Source: Lentzea xinjiangensis
GTDB lineage: Bacteria > Actinomycetota > Actinomycetes > Mycobacteriales > Pseudonocardiaceae
NCBI RefSeq assembly: GCF_900110955.1
Contig: NZ_FOFR01000006.1
Coordinates: 248,001-312,000, forward strand
Direction of reading: 5' to 3'
DNA: 64,000 nt
This document shows, piece by piece, positions 56,464 to 64,000 of the stretch. The notes under the pieces are model-generated. The model worked only from the letters and a program-made list of their open reading frames with translations. It searched no databases and had not been told where the DNA came from. The translations under genes were made by a program, and so were the position numbers. Position 1 is the first letter of the stretch; every line of letters starts with the position of its first letter.

Positions 56464-57926
56464 AGGAACGCGTTGTCGCCCAGGACGTGCTCGACGTCTA
56501 CGCCATCGAGCAGCCGGAGCTGCCGCACCCGCCGGACGACTTCGGCGTCGTTCCCAAGTGGACGGTGGAGGAGGTTCCGCGGCGCCTGCTCAACCCGCTG
56601 TACCAGGACGTCGAGCCGGAGATCATCGACTTCCCGCCCGGCGAGGAAGGGCCGGGGTACCAGGTGTGCCCCGACGAGACGCTCGACATCCTCTGGTTCA
56701 CCCCCACCACGCTCGCTCTCACCGACTTCGCCCTGACCGTGCGCCGCGAGGTGCGTCCCGACGGCGGCATCGCGACCACCGGCGGCTCCGCGGTGATCTC
56801 GGTGAGCGTCTACGTCGGCCAGCCGCTCGTGCAGCAGGTCGTCAGGGAGCGCTGGAAGTGGCAGGACCAGCTGCTGACGCCGGAAGCGGGCCGCGCCCCG
56901 CTCACCGTCCTGCCCGCGGTGCTGCACGGCCTCGTCGTGGACGTGGAGCTGCCGGCCGGGGTCGCCGCGGCCCCCGCGATCATCACCGCGTCCCCGCTGG
57001 CCGGGACCGCCACGATCGCCGTCGAGCTCACCGAGGCCGGGGTGCTGGCCTGGCGCACGGCGCTGGAGCAGGGCGCCGGTCGCACGATCGCGGGCACGAT
57101 CCGCGCGTCCGCGTCGATCCCGACGGTCGATCCGGACAACTGGTACCCCGGCGTGGACCACCACCGGCTCGACACCCCGCTCGGCTCCCTGCTCGCCGCC
57201 CGCGGACCCGCCGACATCCGCCAGATCGACCCGCAGCAGACCGTCTCGCCCACCGTCGTCCTGGTGGGCAGCCAGCTGGTCACCTCCTCCACGGTCACCC
57301 TGCGCCCCTCCGGTGGGCAGGCCCCGTCGTCGGCGGTGTTCGGCCCGGCCGGCGGGCGGATCACCACGGCGGTCGTGACGCAGGACCCGGACACCGTCGC
57401 CGTGGAGTGGCGCGCCGAGGTCGCGTTCACGCCCGCGCGCTGGCCGGTCGTCCCCGCCTCGGGGAGGCTCGACAGCGCGCACGGCTGGATCACCATGATC
57501 AAACCGGAGGCGTGGTGCGTCGGTTACGTGCTCGCGATCGTGCCCGTCGACCAGGCGGGACGGCCCGTGCCGGCGTCCACCCGCGCCGGCGACCGCGTGC
57601 AGGGCGTGCTGAACTTCACCGCGCCCTACGTCGCGGGCGGCCTGCTCTCCACCGCGTTCGACGCGGAGTACGGCCGGCCGGAGAGCCTGGTGCTGCCCCG
57701 CTACCCGGACCAGCCGTTCGGCGACCTGGTGCTCACGGTGTTCGCCACGTGCGGTGGCGTTCTGGGGCAGGCGTCGCGGCGGCTGGGCGAGGACGACGTC
57801 GTCGTGACCGCTCTCGCCCACCCGGACGGCGAGGTCGAGCTGCACACCACTGCGGAGTCGCTGCCGGAGACCGCGTCGGGCCTGTCGAAGCTGCTCACGC
57901 GGCTCGGCGACCTCGCTCGCGGGTAG
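56460..57926 (+). CDS. Cluster protein C: third paralogue
   Basis: 488 residues; the ATG overlaps the subtilase stop (ATGA). A short unique N terminus (VPKWTVEEVPRRLLNPLYQDVEP, about 30-55) comes first. Then come the family blocks seen in A and B: ALTVRREVRPDGGIATTGGSA, VELTEAGVLAWRTAL, IAGTIRASASIPTVD, WRAEVAFTPARWPVVPASG, and TVTLRPSGGQAPSSAVFG. No signal peptide and no known catalytic motif. Presumed to share a fold and role with A and B. It is the last gene of the cluster. Confidence 0.8.
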   Translation: MKERVVAQDVLDVYAIEQPELPHPPDDFGVVPKWTVEEVPRRLLNPLYQDVEPEIIDFPPGEEGPGYQVCPDETLDILWFTPTTLALTDFALTVRREVRPDGGIATTGGSAVISVSVYVGQPLVQQVVRERWKWQDQLLTPEAGRAPLTVLPAVLHGLVVDVELPAGVAAAPAIITASPLAGTATIAVELTEAGVLAWRTALEQGAGRTIAGTIRASASIPTVDPDNWYPGVDHHRLDTPLGSLLAARGPADIRQIDPQQTVSPTVVLVGSQLVTSSTVTLRPSGGQAPSSAVFGPAGGRITTAVVTQDPDTVAVEWRAEVAFTPARWPVVPASGRLDSAHGWITMIKPEAWCVGYVLAIVPVDQAGRPVPASTRAGDRVQGVLNFTAPYVAGGLLSTAFDAEYGRPESLVLPRYPDQPFGDLVLTVFATCGGVLGQASRRLGEDDVVVTALAHPDGEVELHTTAESLPETASGLSKLLTRLGDLARG

Positions 57927-58057
57927 CCGCGGGGGACGACCGGCGGCCAGGCTCCGCGGATCAGCCGCGGCGTTCTGTTCGGGTCCGCTCGACCGCGGCG
58001 CGAGTGTCACCTGCTGAAGTTGCGGGACTACTGACAGATGACCCGAATCGAGAAGCA

Positions 58058-58969
58058 ATGGACAAGGCATCCGTCGTCCGCTTCATGGTGCTGGCCCTGC
58101 TCTGGGGCAGCAGCTTCACCTTCATCAAGGTGTCCCTCGAAGGCTTGACACCGGGGCAGCTCGTGCTCAGCAGACTCGTGCTGGGCGCCGCCGTGCTGCT
58201 CACGATCGCGGCCCTGCGCAAGGTCGCCCTGCCGCGTTCGGTCCAGGTCTGGGGCCACATCGCCGCCGCCGGGCTGTTCGGCAACGTGATCCCGTTCCTG
58301 CTGCTGTCCTACGGGGAGAAGACGACGGGCGCCGGCATCGCGGGAGTCCTCATCGGCGCGACCCCGCTGCTGACCCTGGCGCTGGCCACCGCGGCCCTGC
58401 CGACCGAGCGCGCCACCTCGCGCAAGGCGGTCGGCCTGGCGCTCGGCTTCATCGGCGTGGTGCTGCTGATCGGCCCGTGGCACGAGTCGCTCGGTTCGCT
58501 CAGCGGGCGGCTGGCCTGCTTCGGCGCGGCCGTCAGCTACGCGATCGGCTTCGTGTACGTCCGGAAGTTCCTGTCGCCGCTCGGCCTCGCCCCGCTGTCG
58601 CTGGCCGCGTCGCAGCTCGTCTCGGCGGCCGTGCTGCAGGCGGTGGTGACCCCGTTCCTCGGCTGGCGCACCCCCGACCTCACCGGTCCGGTGACGCTCA
58701 GCATCGTGCTCCTCGGCCTGTTCAGCACCGGGTTGGCCTACGTGCTCTACTTCCGCCTGATCGGCGACGTCGGCGCCACGACCGCATCGGCGGTCAACTA
58801 CGTGGTGCCCGTGTTCGCGGTGCTGGTCAGCGTGCTGTTCCTCGGTGAGCCCGTCACGTGGAACCTCCTCGCGGGCGGCCTGGTGGTGCTCGTCGGGGTG
58901 GCCTACGCGGAGAACAGGATGGGGCAGCTCCGCAAGAGCGGCCAGGAGACCGCGGGAGCGGTCCGGTGA
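58058..58969 (+). CDS. EamA/DMT-family exporter of cysteine operon
   Basis: 303 residues with GAGAAG upstream. Ten hydrophobic helices in two EamA halves: MVLALLWGSSFTFIKVSLEGLTPGQLVLSRL at the start and VNYVVPVFAVLVSVLFLGEPVTWNLLAGGLVVLVGVAYAE at the end (shown in parts). The family includes exporters of cysteine and O-acetylserine. Its stop overlaps the cysE-like start by 4 bp, which makes export of a cysteine-pathway product the best guess here. Confidence 0.9.
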   Translation: MDKASVVRFMVLALLWGSSFTFIKVSLEGLTPGQLVLSRLVLGAAVLLTIAALRKVALPRSVQVWGHIAAAGLFGNVIPFLLLSYGEKTTGAGIAGVLIGATPLLTLALATAALPTERATSRKAVGLALGFIGVVLLIGPWHESLGSLSGRLACFGAAVSYAIGFVYVRKFLSPLGLAPLSLAASQLVSAAVLQAVVTPFLGWRTPDLTGPVTLSIVLLGLFSTGLAYVLYFRLIGDVGATTASAVNYVVPVFAVLVSVLFLGEPVTWNLLAGGLVVLVGVAYAENRMGQLRKSGQETAGAVR

Positions 58970-59607
58970 CCCCTCGGGCGCTGCTCCGCGCGCTCACCGC
59001 TGATCTGGACGTGGTGCTGGACCGCGACCCGTCGATCGAGTCGCGCAGCGAGGCGTTGCTGCACCCGACGGTCATCGCGACCTGGGGGCACCGCGTGTCG
59101 CACTGGCTGCACCTGCGGGGACGCCGGCGCAGCGCCCGGTTGGTCATGGTCGTCGCCCGGCTGCTCACCGGCGGCATCGAGATCCACCCCGGTGCGCGGA
59201 TCGGCCGCGGTTTCTTCATCGACCACGGCGCGGGTGTGGTGATCGGGGAGACCGTCGTCATCGGCGACGACGTCACGATCTTCCACCAGGTGACGCTCGG
59301 CGCGGTCGGGTGGTGGCACGACAACCAGCGGCCGGAGGGCTCACGCCGGCACCCGAAGCTCGGTGACCGGGTGGTCGTCGGGGCCAACGCGACGCTCCTC
59401 GGGCCGATCACCGTCGGCCACGACTCCGTCGTGGGCGCCCAGGCCCTCGTCATCCGCGACGTGCCGGCGGACTCCCGCGTCCTGGCGCCGTTCTCCGTGC
59501 CGGCCCTGAGGTCGACGCGCAGCGTGGCGAAGGCGGCCAGGCCGCGCCAGCCCGTGGTGGTCGCGGGGCAGAAGCACAAGGGCGCGGCCGTGTTCCCCAG
59601 CTGGTGA
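58966..59607 (+). CDS. cysE: Serine O-acetyltransferase
   Basis: 213 residues from the GTG overlapping the EamA stop. An N-terminal helical domain (about 1-65, ending HPTVIATWGHRVSHWLH) precedes the left-handed beta-helix of hexapeptide repeats: IHPGARIGRGFFIDHGAGVVIGETVVIGDDVTIFHQVTLG in parts, and ITVGHDSVVGAQALVIRDVP. The catalytic His and Asp lie in DHGAGVVIGE. It makes O-acetylserine from serine and acetyl-CoA. The C terminus is longer than the feedback tail of the enteric enzyme and lacks its usual Ile end. Confidence 0.94.
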   Translation: MTPRALLRALTADLDVVLDRDPSIESRSEALLHPTVIATWGHRVSHWLHLRGRRRSARLVMVVARLLTGGIEIHPGARIGRGFFIDHGAGVVIGETVVIGDDVTIFHQVTLGAVGWWHDNQRPEGSRRHPKLGDRVVVGANATLLGPITVGHDSVVGAQALVIRDVPADSRVLAPFSVPALRSTRSVAKAARPRQPVVVAGQKHKGAAVFPSW

Positions 59608-59632
59608 CCGAACCCAGGAGATCGGAGGGCTC

Positions 59633-60631
59633 GTGGAAACCCGAGTCAATCAGCCCCTCACCGCACGACCGCCCGCCCAGTCGCTCGAGGACCTGATCGG
59701 CGGCACCCCCACGGTCAGGCTCGACCTCGGCGTGACCACGGCGCACCTCTACGCCAAGCTGGAGATGGCCAACCCGCTGTCCAGCGTCAAGGACCGCGCC
59801 GCGCTCTACATGATCAACGGCGCGGAACGGCGCGGGCAGCTCGTCAGGGGCGCGGGCACCATCGTCGAGGCGACCTCGGGCAACACGGGCATCTCGATGG
59901 CCGCCATCGCCGCGGCCCGCGGGTACCGGTGCGTGATCGTCCTGCCGGACAGCGCGACCAGTGAGCGCCTGCAGCTCCTGCGCGCGTTCGGCGCGGAGAT
60001 CGTGCTTACCCCGTACCAGGAGGGGTATGCGGCGGCGATCGCCAAGGCCGAGGAGATCCACCGCGAGCGGCCGGGGTCGTGGTTCGCCTGCCAGCACGAG
60101 AACTCGGACAACGTGGCGGCGCACTACGCCACCACCGGGCCGGAGATCTGGAACGACACCGACGGCGAGGTGGACGTCTTCGTCTGCGGCGTGGGCACCG
60201 GCGGGACCCTCAGCGGCACCGCCCGCTACCTGAAGGAGCGCAACCCCGCCATCCGCGTCGTCGCGGTGGAGCCGGAGGGGTCCCCGGTGCTCAGCCAGGG
60301 GTGGGGCGGTCTGCACCGCATCCCCGGCCTCAACGGTGGTTTCGTCGCGCCGACCACCGACGTCGACCTGGTCGACGAGGTGCTCACGGTGTCCAACGAG
60401 GACGCCTACGACACGGCGCGGGAGCTCGCCCGCACGGCGGGCCTGCTGGTCGGGGTCTCCTCCGGTGCGGCGGCGCACGCCTGCCGGGTGCTCTCCGCGC
60501 GAGCCGAACACGCGGGCAAGAACTTGGTCACGGTGTTCCCCGACACCGGTGAGCGGTACCTGTCGTGGTTCAACCAGGACGACACGACGACCGGCAACGG
60601 CGAGACGCACGAAGCCATCAACGAGGAGTGA
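59633..60631 (+). CDS. O-acetylserine sulfhydrylase-type PLP enzyme (cysteine synthase family)
   Basis: 332 residues with a GTG start. PLP-lysine Lys53 is in NPLSSVKDRAALYM, the substrate loop is EATSGNTGIS, and the phosphate-binding loop is GVGTGGTLSG; the C-terminal Ser of VSSGAAAHA holds the pyridine. It catalyses beta-replacement of O-acetylserine to give cysteine or another beta-substituted alanine. It sits 25 bp after the acetyltransferase and 6 bp before a cupin. A biosynthetic paralogue, not the housekeeping CysK, is possible. Confidence 0.93.
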   Translation: METRVNQPLTARPPAQSLEDLIGGTPTVRLDLGVTTAHLYAKLEMANPLSSVKDRAALYMINGAERRGQLVRGAGTIVEATSGNTGISMAAIAAARGYRCVIVLPDSATSERLQLLRAFGAEIVLTPYQEGYAAAIAKAEEIHRERPGSWFACQHENSDNVAAHYATTGPEIWNDTDGEVDVFVCGVGTGGTLSGTARYLKERNPAIRVVAVEPEGSPVLSQGWGGLHRIPGLNGGFVAPTTDVDLVDEVLTVSNEDAYDTARELARTAGLLVGVSSGAAAHACRVLSARAEHAGKNLVTVFPDTGERYLSWFNQDDTTTGNGETHEAINEE

Positions 60632-60637
60632 ACAGAC

Positions 60638-61129
60638 ATGACGCAGTTGTCCAACATCCTGCTTCCCGGTGAAGGCGAGTCGGTGCAGATCGGCACGACC
60701 ACCCACACCACCTTCAAGGCCAGGGGCAGCGAGACGGACGGCCGGCTCGGCCTGTACGAGCACCGGATGGCTCCGGGAGCGCCCGGCGCCTCGCCGCACG
60801 TCCACAACGAACAGCTCGAGGCGTTCTACGTCCTGAGCGGCATGGTCGAGCTCCACCTCGACGGCAAGACGTTCGCCGCGCCGCCCGGGACCTACGTGAA
60901 CGTCCCGATGGGGGTGTCGCACGGCTTCCGCAACCCGTTCGAGGGCCAGGCCACGATGCTCATCATCTTCACCCCGGCCCTCAACCGCGAGGAGTACTTC
61001 CGGGGTCTCGCCGAGATGTACGCGGACGGCAACAAGCCCACCGAGGACGAGCTGCTGACGCTGATGGCGAAGTACGACCAGTTCGAGGTGACGATCGACG
61101 GCACCGTCCCCGGCTGGGGCCGGCACTGA
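60638..61129 (+). CDS. Cupin-domain protein of cysteine operon
   Basis: 163 residues. A single cupin barrel: motif 1 is SPHVHNEQLEAFYVLSGMVELHLDG with metal ligands His, His and Glu, and motif 2 is PMGVSHGFRNP with His. Then an all-helical tail (REEYFRGLAEMYADG). It could be a metal dioxygenase acting on a thiol or a simple binding protein. It is the last gene before two strong hairpins. Confidence 0.85.
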   Translation: MTQLSNILLPGEGESVQIGTTTHTTFKARGSETDGRLGLYEHRMAPGAPGASPHVHNEQLEAFYVLSGMVELHLDGKTFAAPPGTYVNVPMGVSHGFRNPFEGQATMLIIFTPALNREEYFRGLAEMYADGNKPTEDELLTLMAKYDQFEVTIDGTVPGWGRH

Positions 61130-61130
61130 G

Positions 61131-61167
61131 CGCGAGGCGGGTGCCCGCGGTGGGCACCCGCCTCGCG
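61131..61167. terminator. Perfect 16-bp hairpin, terminator of the cysteine operon
   Basis: Arms CGCGAGGCGGGTGCCC and GGGCACCCGCCTCGCG are exact complements with a 5-nt loop, starting 1 bp after the cupin stop. It is stable enough to end transcription without a U-tract. Confidence 0.85.
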
Positions 61168-61200
61168 GATGTGAGGTGGAGCCTGCTCCACCTCACATCC
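61167..61200. terminator. Second perfect 16-bp hairpin abutting the first
   Basis: Arms GGATGTGAGGTGGAGC and GCTCCACCTCACATCC are exact complements with only 2 bases between them. It shares its first base with the end of the preceding hairpin. It may be a back-up terminator, a cruciform or a protein-binding palindrome for the gene at 61251. Confidence 0.7.
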
Positions 61201-61250
61201 GGCAGTGGAGGGGATCTTCACGGCGGCACATGTTCATTAGCGTTCTCACC

Positions 61251-61469
61251 ATGACGAACACGATGAACACGACGACGGACTCCACGGCGAACATCGCGAC
61301 GAACTCGCGCAACCGGCGCCACCGCACCCTGCTGTGGACCGCGCTCGCGCTGAGCGCGCTCTGCAACGCGGGCACCTCGATCGCCGGTCTCGGCATCGTC
61401 AGCATCGTCTTCGGCGTGCTGACGCTCCTGTGCGGCGCCGGCCTGGTCGTCCACTACCGGTGGCGCTGA
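61251..61469 (+). CDS. Small two-helix membrane protein
   Basis: 72 residues from the ATG of MTNTMNTTTDST; an upstream ATG at 61230 adds seven residues and cannot be excluded. A polar Thr/Asn-rich head is followed by two hydrophobic helices (LLWTALALSALCNAG and IVSIVFGVLTLLCGAGLVVHY). There is no strong ribosome site, so translation might be weak or leaderless. Function unknown. It lies directly after the double hairpin. Confidence 0.6.
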   Translation: MTNTMNTTTDSTANIATNSRNRRHRTLLWTALALSALCNAGTSIAGLGIVSIVFGVLTLLCGAGLVVHYRWR

Positions 61470-61499
61470 ACAGGTCGCGCTGATCCGGCGGTCGCCGGA

Positions 61500-62762
61500 T
61501 CAGCCGGTGGAGCAGGTCACGCCGTTGAGGGTGAACGGGGCCGCCGGGGCCGTGTCGCCGGTGTGGGTGGCCTGGAAGCCGATGTCGACGGACCGGTTGG
61601 GGGCGATCGTGGCGTTGTGGCCCGCGTTGCGCGCGGTGACCTGCCCTGCCGACGGCGAGTAGGTGGCGTTCCACCCCGAGGTGATGGTCTGCCCGCCGGG
61701 CAGGGTGAAGGCGAGCGACCAGCCGTCGATGGCCGTGGTGCCGGTGTTGGTGATGGTGATGCTCTCGGTCAGGCCGTTGTTCCACGCGGTGACAGCGGCC
61801 TTGACGCCGCACGTGCCGGGTTGCGGCGGGTTCGGACCGCCGGTGCCGGTGATGCCGAAGAACTCGAGGGCTGCGGCGGCCATGCCGGCCGACGGCAGGC
61901 TGTGCCCGGCGCCCTGGATGCTGTAGGCCTCGACCTTGTCGGAGTAGCGGCTGCGGTTCCAGCCGGGGCGCGGGGTGTCGGTGGACGTCGGTGTCTGGCT
62001 CAGGCCGAAGACGTTCGTCCACTGCTCGATCTCCTCCTGCAGCAAGGAGTACGGCACGAGCGTGTCGGCGGTGCCGTGCCAGAGCTGCACCCGCGGGCGG
62101 GGTCCGGTGTAGCCGGGGTAGGCCTGCCGGACGGCGTCGCCCCACTGCTGCGGGGTGCGGTTCAGGCCGCCTCCGCCGGTGCACCTGCTGCTGCCGGGCG
62201 GGAAGTCGGCGGCGTTGGCGAAGCAGTGGAAGGGCACTCCCATGAACGCCGCGCCCGCCTTGAAGACGTCCGGGTAGAGGGCCAGCATCTCGTTGGTCAT
62301 CATGCCGCCGGAGGACGACCCGGTGGCGAAGACGCGGTCGGGGTCGCCCCCGTAGCGCTGCTGGACGTAGGTCACCATCGAGACGATCGACACCGGGTCG
62401 CTGCCGCCGCCGCGCCGCTTGGCCGCGTCCGACCACGTGTCGAAGCACTTGCCGAACCCGGCTTCCTGCTGCGCGCTCGGGTAGATGACGACGAACCCGT
62501 GCCGGTCGGCGAGCGAGGAGAACTCGCTGCTCGAGTGGAAGCCGGGACCGGAGCCGCCGCAGCCGTGCATGGCGACCACGATCGCCGGCTCGGCCGGGCG
62601 GGCGTCCGGCACGTAGACGTGCATGCGCATCCGGCCGGGGTTGTCGCCGAAGCCGGTGACCTCGACCAGGGACGCGGCCGACGCGCCTGGCGCGAGCACG
62701 ACGCCGGCGATGGCGATCAGGGTGCTGACGAGTGTCATGAGGGTGGTGCCACGTGCGGTCAT
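61500..62762 (-). CDS. Secreted PHB-depolymerase-type (CE1) esterase with CBM2
   Basis: 420 residues. Signal peptide about 1-30. The alpha/beta-hydrolase domain (about 35-305) has VVAMHGCGGSG, nucleophile Ser in FATGSSSGGMM, acid in LWHGTADTLVPY and His in GAGHSLPSAG. After a Gly/Pro linker the C-terminal 100 residues form a cellulose/xylan-binding CBM2 (CGVKAAVTAWNNG, GWSLAFTLPGGQTITSGWNA). The domain pairing is that of acetylxylan or feruloyl esterases acting on plant cell walls outside the cell. Confidence 0.95.
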   Translation of the reverse strand: MTARGTTLMTLVSTLIAIAGVVLAPGASAASLVEVTGFGDNPGRMRMHVYVPDARPAEPAIVVAMHGCGGSGPGFHSSSEFSSLADRHGFVVIYPSAQQEAGFGKCFDTWSDAAKRRGGGSDPVSIVSMVTYVQQRYGGDPDRVFATGSSSGGMMTNEMLALYPDVFKAGAAFMGVPFHCFANAADFPPGSSRCTGGGGLNRTPQQWGDAVRQAYPGYTGPRPRVQLWHGTADTLVPYSLLQEEIEQWTNVFGLSQTPTSTDTPRPGWNRSRYSDKVEAYSIQGAGHSLPSAGMAAAALEFFGITGTGGPNPPQPGTCGVKAAVTAWNNGLTESITITNTGTTAIDGWSLAFTLPGGQTITSGWNATYSPSAGQVTARNAGHNATIAPNRSVDIGFQATHTGDTAPAAPFTLNGVTCSTG

Positions 62763-62966
62763 CGTCGACCTCCGGTAGGGGATTCCGGAATGCGCCGAGC
62801 CCGAAGATAGGCAGATTCGTGACGGTCGTCAATTTCTCGACGAATAAAGTGGTGAGGCATTCGACGAACCGCGGTTCTCGGCAGCGCATCCCTCCTTTGT
62901 GGACTTTTGAGGCTTCCTGGTCGACGGGGACCGGACTCTCAGCAAGGCTGCGCTTGGATCGTCGGC

Positions 62967-63671
62967 ATGACCTTCGACGCACCACGACGTGTTGCCCGTT
63001 CGGTGCTGACCCAGTGGTGGAACGACGTCACGTTCCTGCACTGGCGCGTCGACCCCGGCGCCGTGGAGCACCTGCTGCCCGCGGGGACGAGGCCGGACGT
63101 GATGGGCGGTGGCACGTTCGTCGGCCTCGTCGCCTTCCGCCTCGCCCCGCTGGGCTGGCCGGCGTTGACGCACCGCTGGAGCTTCCCGGAGACCAACGTG
63201 CGGCTCTACACGGTCGACCGGGAGGGGAGGCGTGGTGTCGCGTTCCTCTCGATGGACGCGACGAGCCCGGTGTTCGTGCTGGGCGCACGGGCTCTCGTGC
63301 GGTTGCCGTACATGTGGTCGGACATGGCGCTGCGGCGCGACGGGGACGAGGTCAGCTACACGTGCGAACGCAGGTGGCCTGACCGGGACGCGACGAGCAC
63401 GCTCACCGTGCGGGTGGGGGAGCGGGTTGCCCGGCCGAGCCCGCTGGAGCAGTTCCTGACGGCCCGGTGGGGGCTGCACACGTCGTGGTTCGGCAGGACC
63501 GCGTTCTTCCCGAACCACCATGCTCCGTGGGACCTCCACCGCGCCACGGTCGTCCGCTGCGACGACGGTCTGGTCGCCGCGGCGGAGGTGCCGGTCTCCG
63601 GTGCGCCGATGAGCGTCCTGCACTCACCCGGAGTGCGGGCCCGGTTCGGGATCCCGTCAGCCGCGACCTGA
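62967..63671 (+). CDS. DUF2071 (YqjF-like) protein
   Basis: 234 residues from the ATG of MTFDAPRRVARS; an upstream in-frame start has no ribosome site. Family blocks are LTQWWNDVTFLHWRVDPGAVEHLLPAG, FVGLVAFRLAPLGWPA, FPETNVRLYTVDREGRRGVAFLSMDA and the late HHAPWDLHRATVV. DUF2071 resembles the acetoacetate-decarboxylase fold but has no established function. It overlaps the end of the opposing AraC-type gene by 15 bp. Confidence 0.88.
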   Translation: MTFDAPRRVARSVLTQWWNDVTFLHWRVDPGAVEHLLPAGTRPDVMGGGTFVGLVAFRLAPLGWPALTHRWSFPETNVRLYTVDREGRRGVAFLSMDATSPVFVLGARALVRLPYMWSDMALRRDGDEVSYTCERRWPDRDATSTLTVRVGERVARPSPLEQFLTARWGLHTSWFGRTAFFPNHHAPWDLHRATVVRCDDGLVAAAEVPVSGAPMSVLHSPGVRARFGIPSAAT

Positions 63672-64000
63672 GCCGAGAGCCCCAGCCGCTTCACCAGTGG
63701 CGTCCTGGTTGTCGCGCTGCCGGCGGCGGAACCTGCCGGGGGCGGTGCCGAACTCCCGCTTGAAGGCGGTGGCGAACGCGAACTCCGAGGTGTAGCCGAC
63801 CTGGCGGGCGATGGCGGCGAGCGGAGCCTCGCCGTCGCGCAGCATCCGCGCGGCGGCGCTCAGCCGCCACCAGGTCAGGTAGGCCATCGGGGACTGGCCG
63901 ACGAGCGAGGTGAAGCGGCGGGCGAACGCGGTCTTGGACAGCCCGACCGAGGCCCCCAGCTCCTGGACGGTCCACGGGTGCGCGGGCGTGCGGTGGATGT
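63657..64000 (-). CDS. AraC-family transcriptional regulator (5' end beyond window)
   Basis: The C-terminal 113 residues are present and the gene continues past the right edge. Both helix-turn-helix units of the AraC domain are visible: WTVQELGASVGLSKTAFARRFTSLVGQSP, then LAAIARQVGYTSEFAFATAFKREFGTAPGRFRRR. The domain order fits the AraC_binding-HTH_18 group, probably with an N-terminal cupin. The stop overlaps the DUF2071 gene by 15 bp on the opposite strand. Confidence 0.93.
   Translation of the reverse strand, partial: IHRTPAHPWTVQELGASVGLSKTAFARRFTSLVGQSPMAYLTWWRLSAAARMLRDGEAPLAAIARQVGYTSEFAFATAFKREFGTAPGRFRRRQRDNQDATGEAAGALGSGRG

Noticed and set aside
48037..57926. Reading the cluster as a contractile injection or type VI secretion system
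   Set aside because: No sheath, tube, baseplate, spike or AAA+ gene is present in or next to the cluster. The NNNPGN motif alone is not enough.
57927..57970. Three CCGCGG hexamers after cluster protein C as a terminator or operator
   Set aside because: CCGCGG is a frequent self-complementary hexamer in DNA this GC-rich, and the three copies do not form one regular hairpin.
58058..61129. Part of a PKS or NRPS biosynthetic gene cluster
   Set aside because: No carrier protein, ketosynthase, adenylation or condensation domain is found on either side.

Overview
The window is very GC-rich DNA with dense, short-spaced genes and many GTGA/ATGA start-stop overlaps. It contains families typical of mycelial actinomycetes: a DUF6292 protein, an MmyB-type regulator, a DUF3152 protein, poly-HAMP kinase, SpoIIE-type phosphatase, STAS and RsbW-like switch proteins, and WYL regulators. 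I infer a Pseudonocardiales-like actinomycete chromosome (Lentzea, Saccharothrix, Actinosynnema or a relative). The genus is a guess from family content, not a measurement. I saw no rRNA, tRNA, CRISPR array, insertion sequence or prophage.

Layout. 1-8.4 kb: end of a GH114-like lipoprotein, then small regulator/enzyme sets (VOC protein with a WYL regulator, LysR, SDR, DoxX-like protein, a NarL-type two-component pair, an MmyB-type regulator, an EamA transporter with a CGNR regulator). 9-17 kb: cell-envelope genes (class A PBP, GH25 lysozyme, two secreted or anchored small proteins), followed by a coupled four-gene operon of a DivIVA-like coiled coil, a Usp-like protein, a DUF3152 metzincin-like protein and a GT4 glycosyltransferase. 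17-22 kb: a MarR/amidohydrolase/DUF2188 operon and an HPII-type catalase with its ankyrin partner. 22-32 kb: a signalling block. A poly-HAMP hybrid kinase and an ANTAR-GAF-PAS-PP2C phosphatase overlap by 4 bp. Beyond a long non-coding stretch come a Ppx/GppA phosphatase and an antisigma-antagonist/antisigma pair that has a general-stress-type promoter.

32-42 kb: two operons led by ECF-type sigma factors. The first sigma factor is fused to a zinc-binding anti-sigma-like segment, one membrane helix and a secreted GH128-like domain; DUF1996 and DUF305 proteins follow it. The second is a seven-gene run: sigma factor, small ORF, zinc-finger membrane protein, two near-duplicate ABC ATPases and two membrane proteins. 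42-48 kb: DUF6292, a coupled cspA pair, two small unknown genes, STAS, MarR, DUF2306 and a secreted hydrolase.

48-58 kb is the most novel region. It is a five-gene, tightly packed plus-strand cluster with no signal peptides: an NNNPGN-motif protein; three mutually related large beta-rich proteins of unknown function, one with a papain-like tail that lacks its catalytic cysteine; and a 1191-residue Kp43-like subtilase with an intact triad and a long unknown C-terminal extension. 58-61 kb is an EamA exporter/serine acetyltransferase/cysteine synthase/cupin operon closed by two perfect back-to-back hairpins. 61-64 kb holds a small membrane protein, a CE1-CBM2 esterase, a DUF2071 protein and the end of an AraC-type regulator.

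All family assignments were made by eye from motifs. No alignment, profile search or structure prediction was run.
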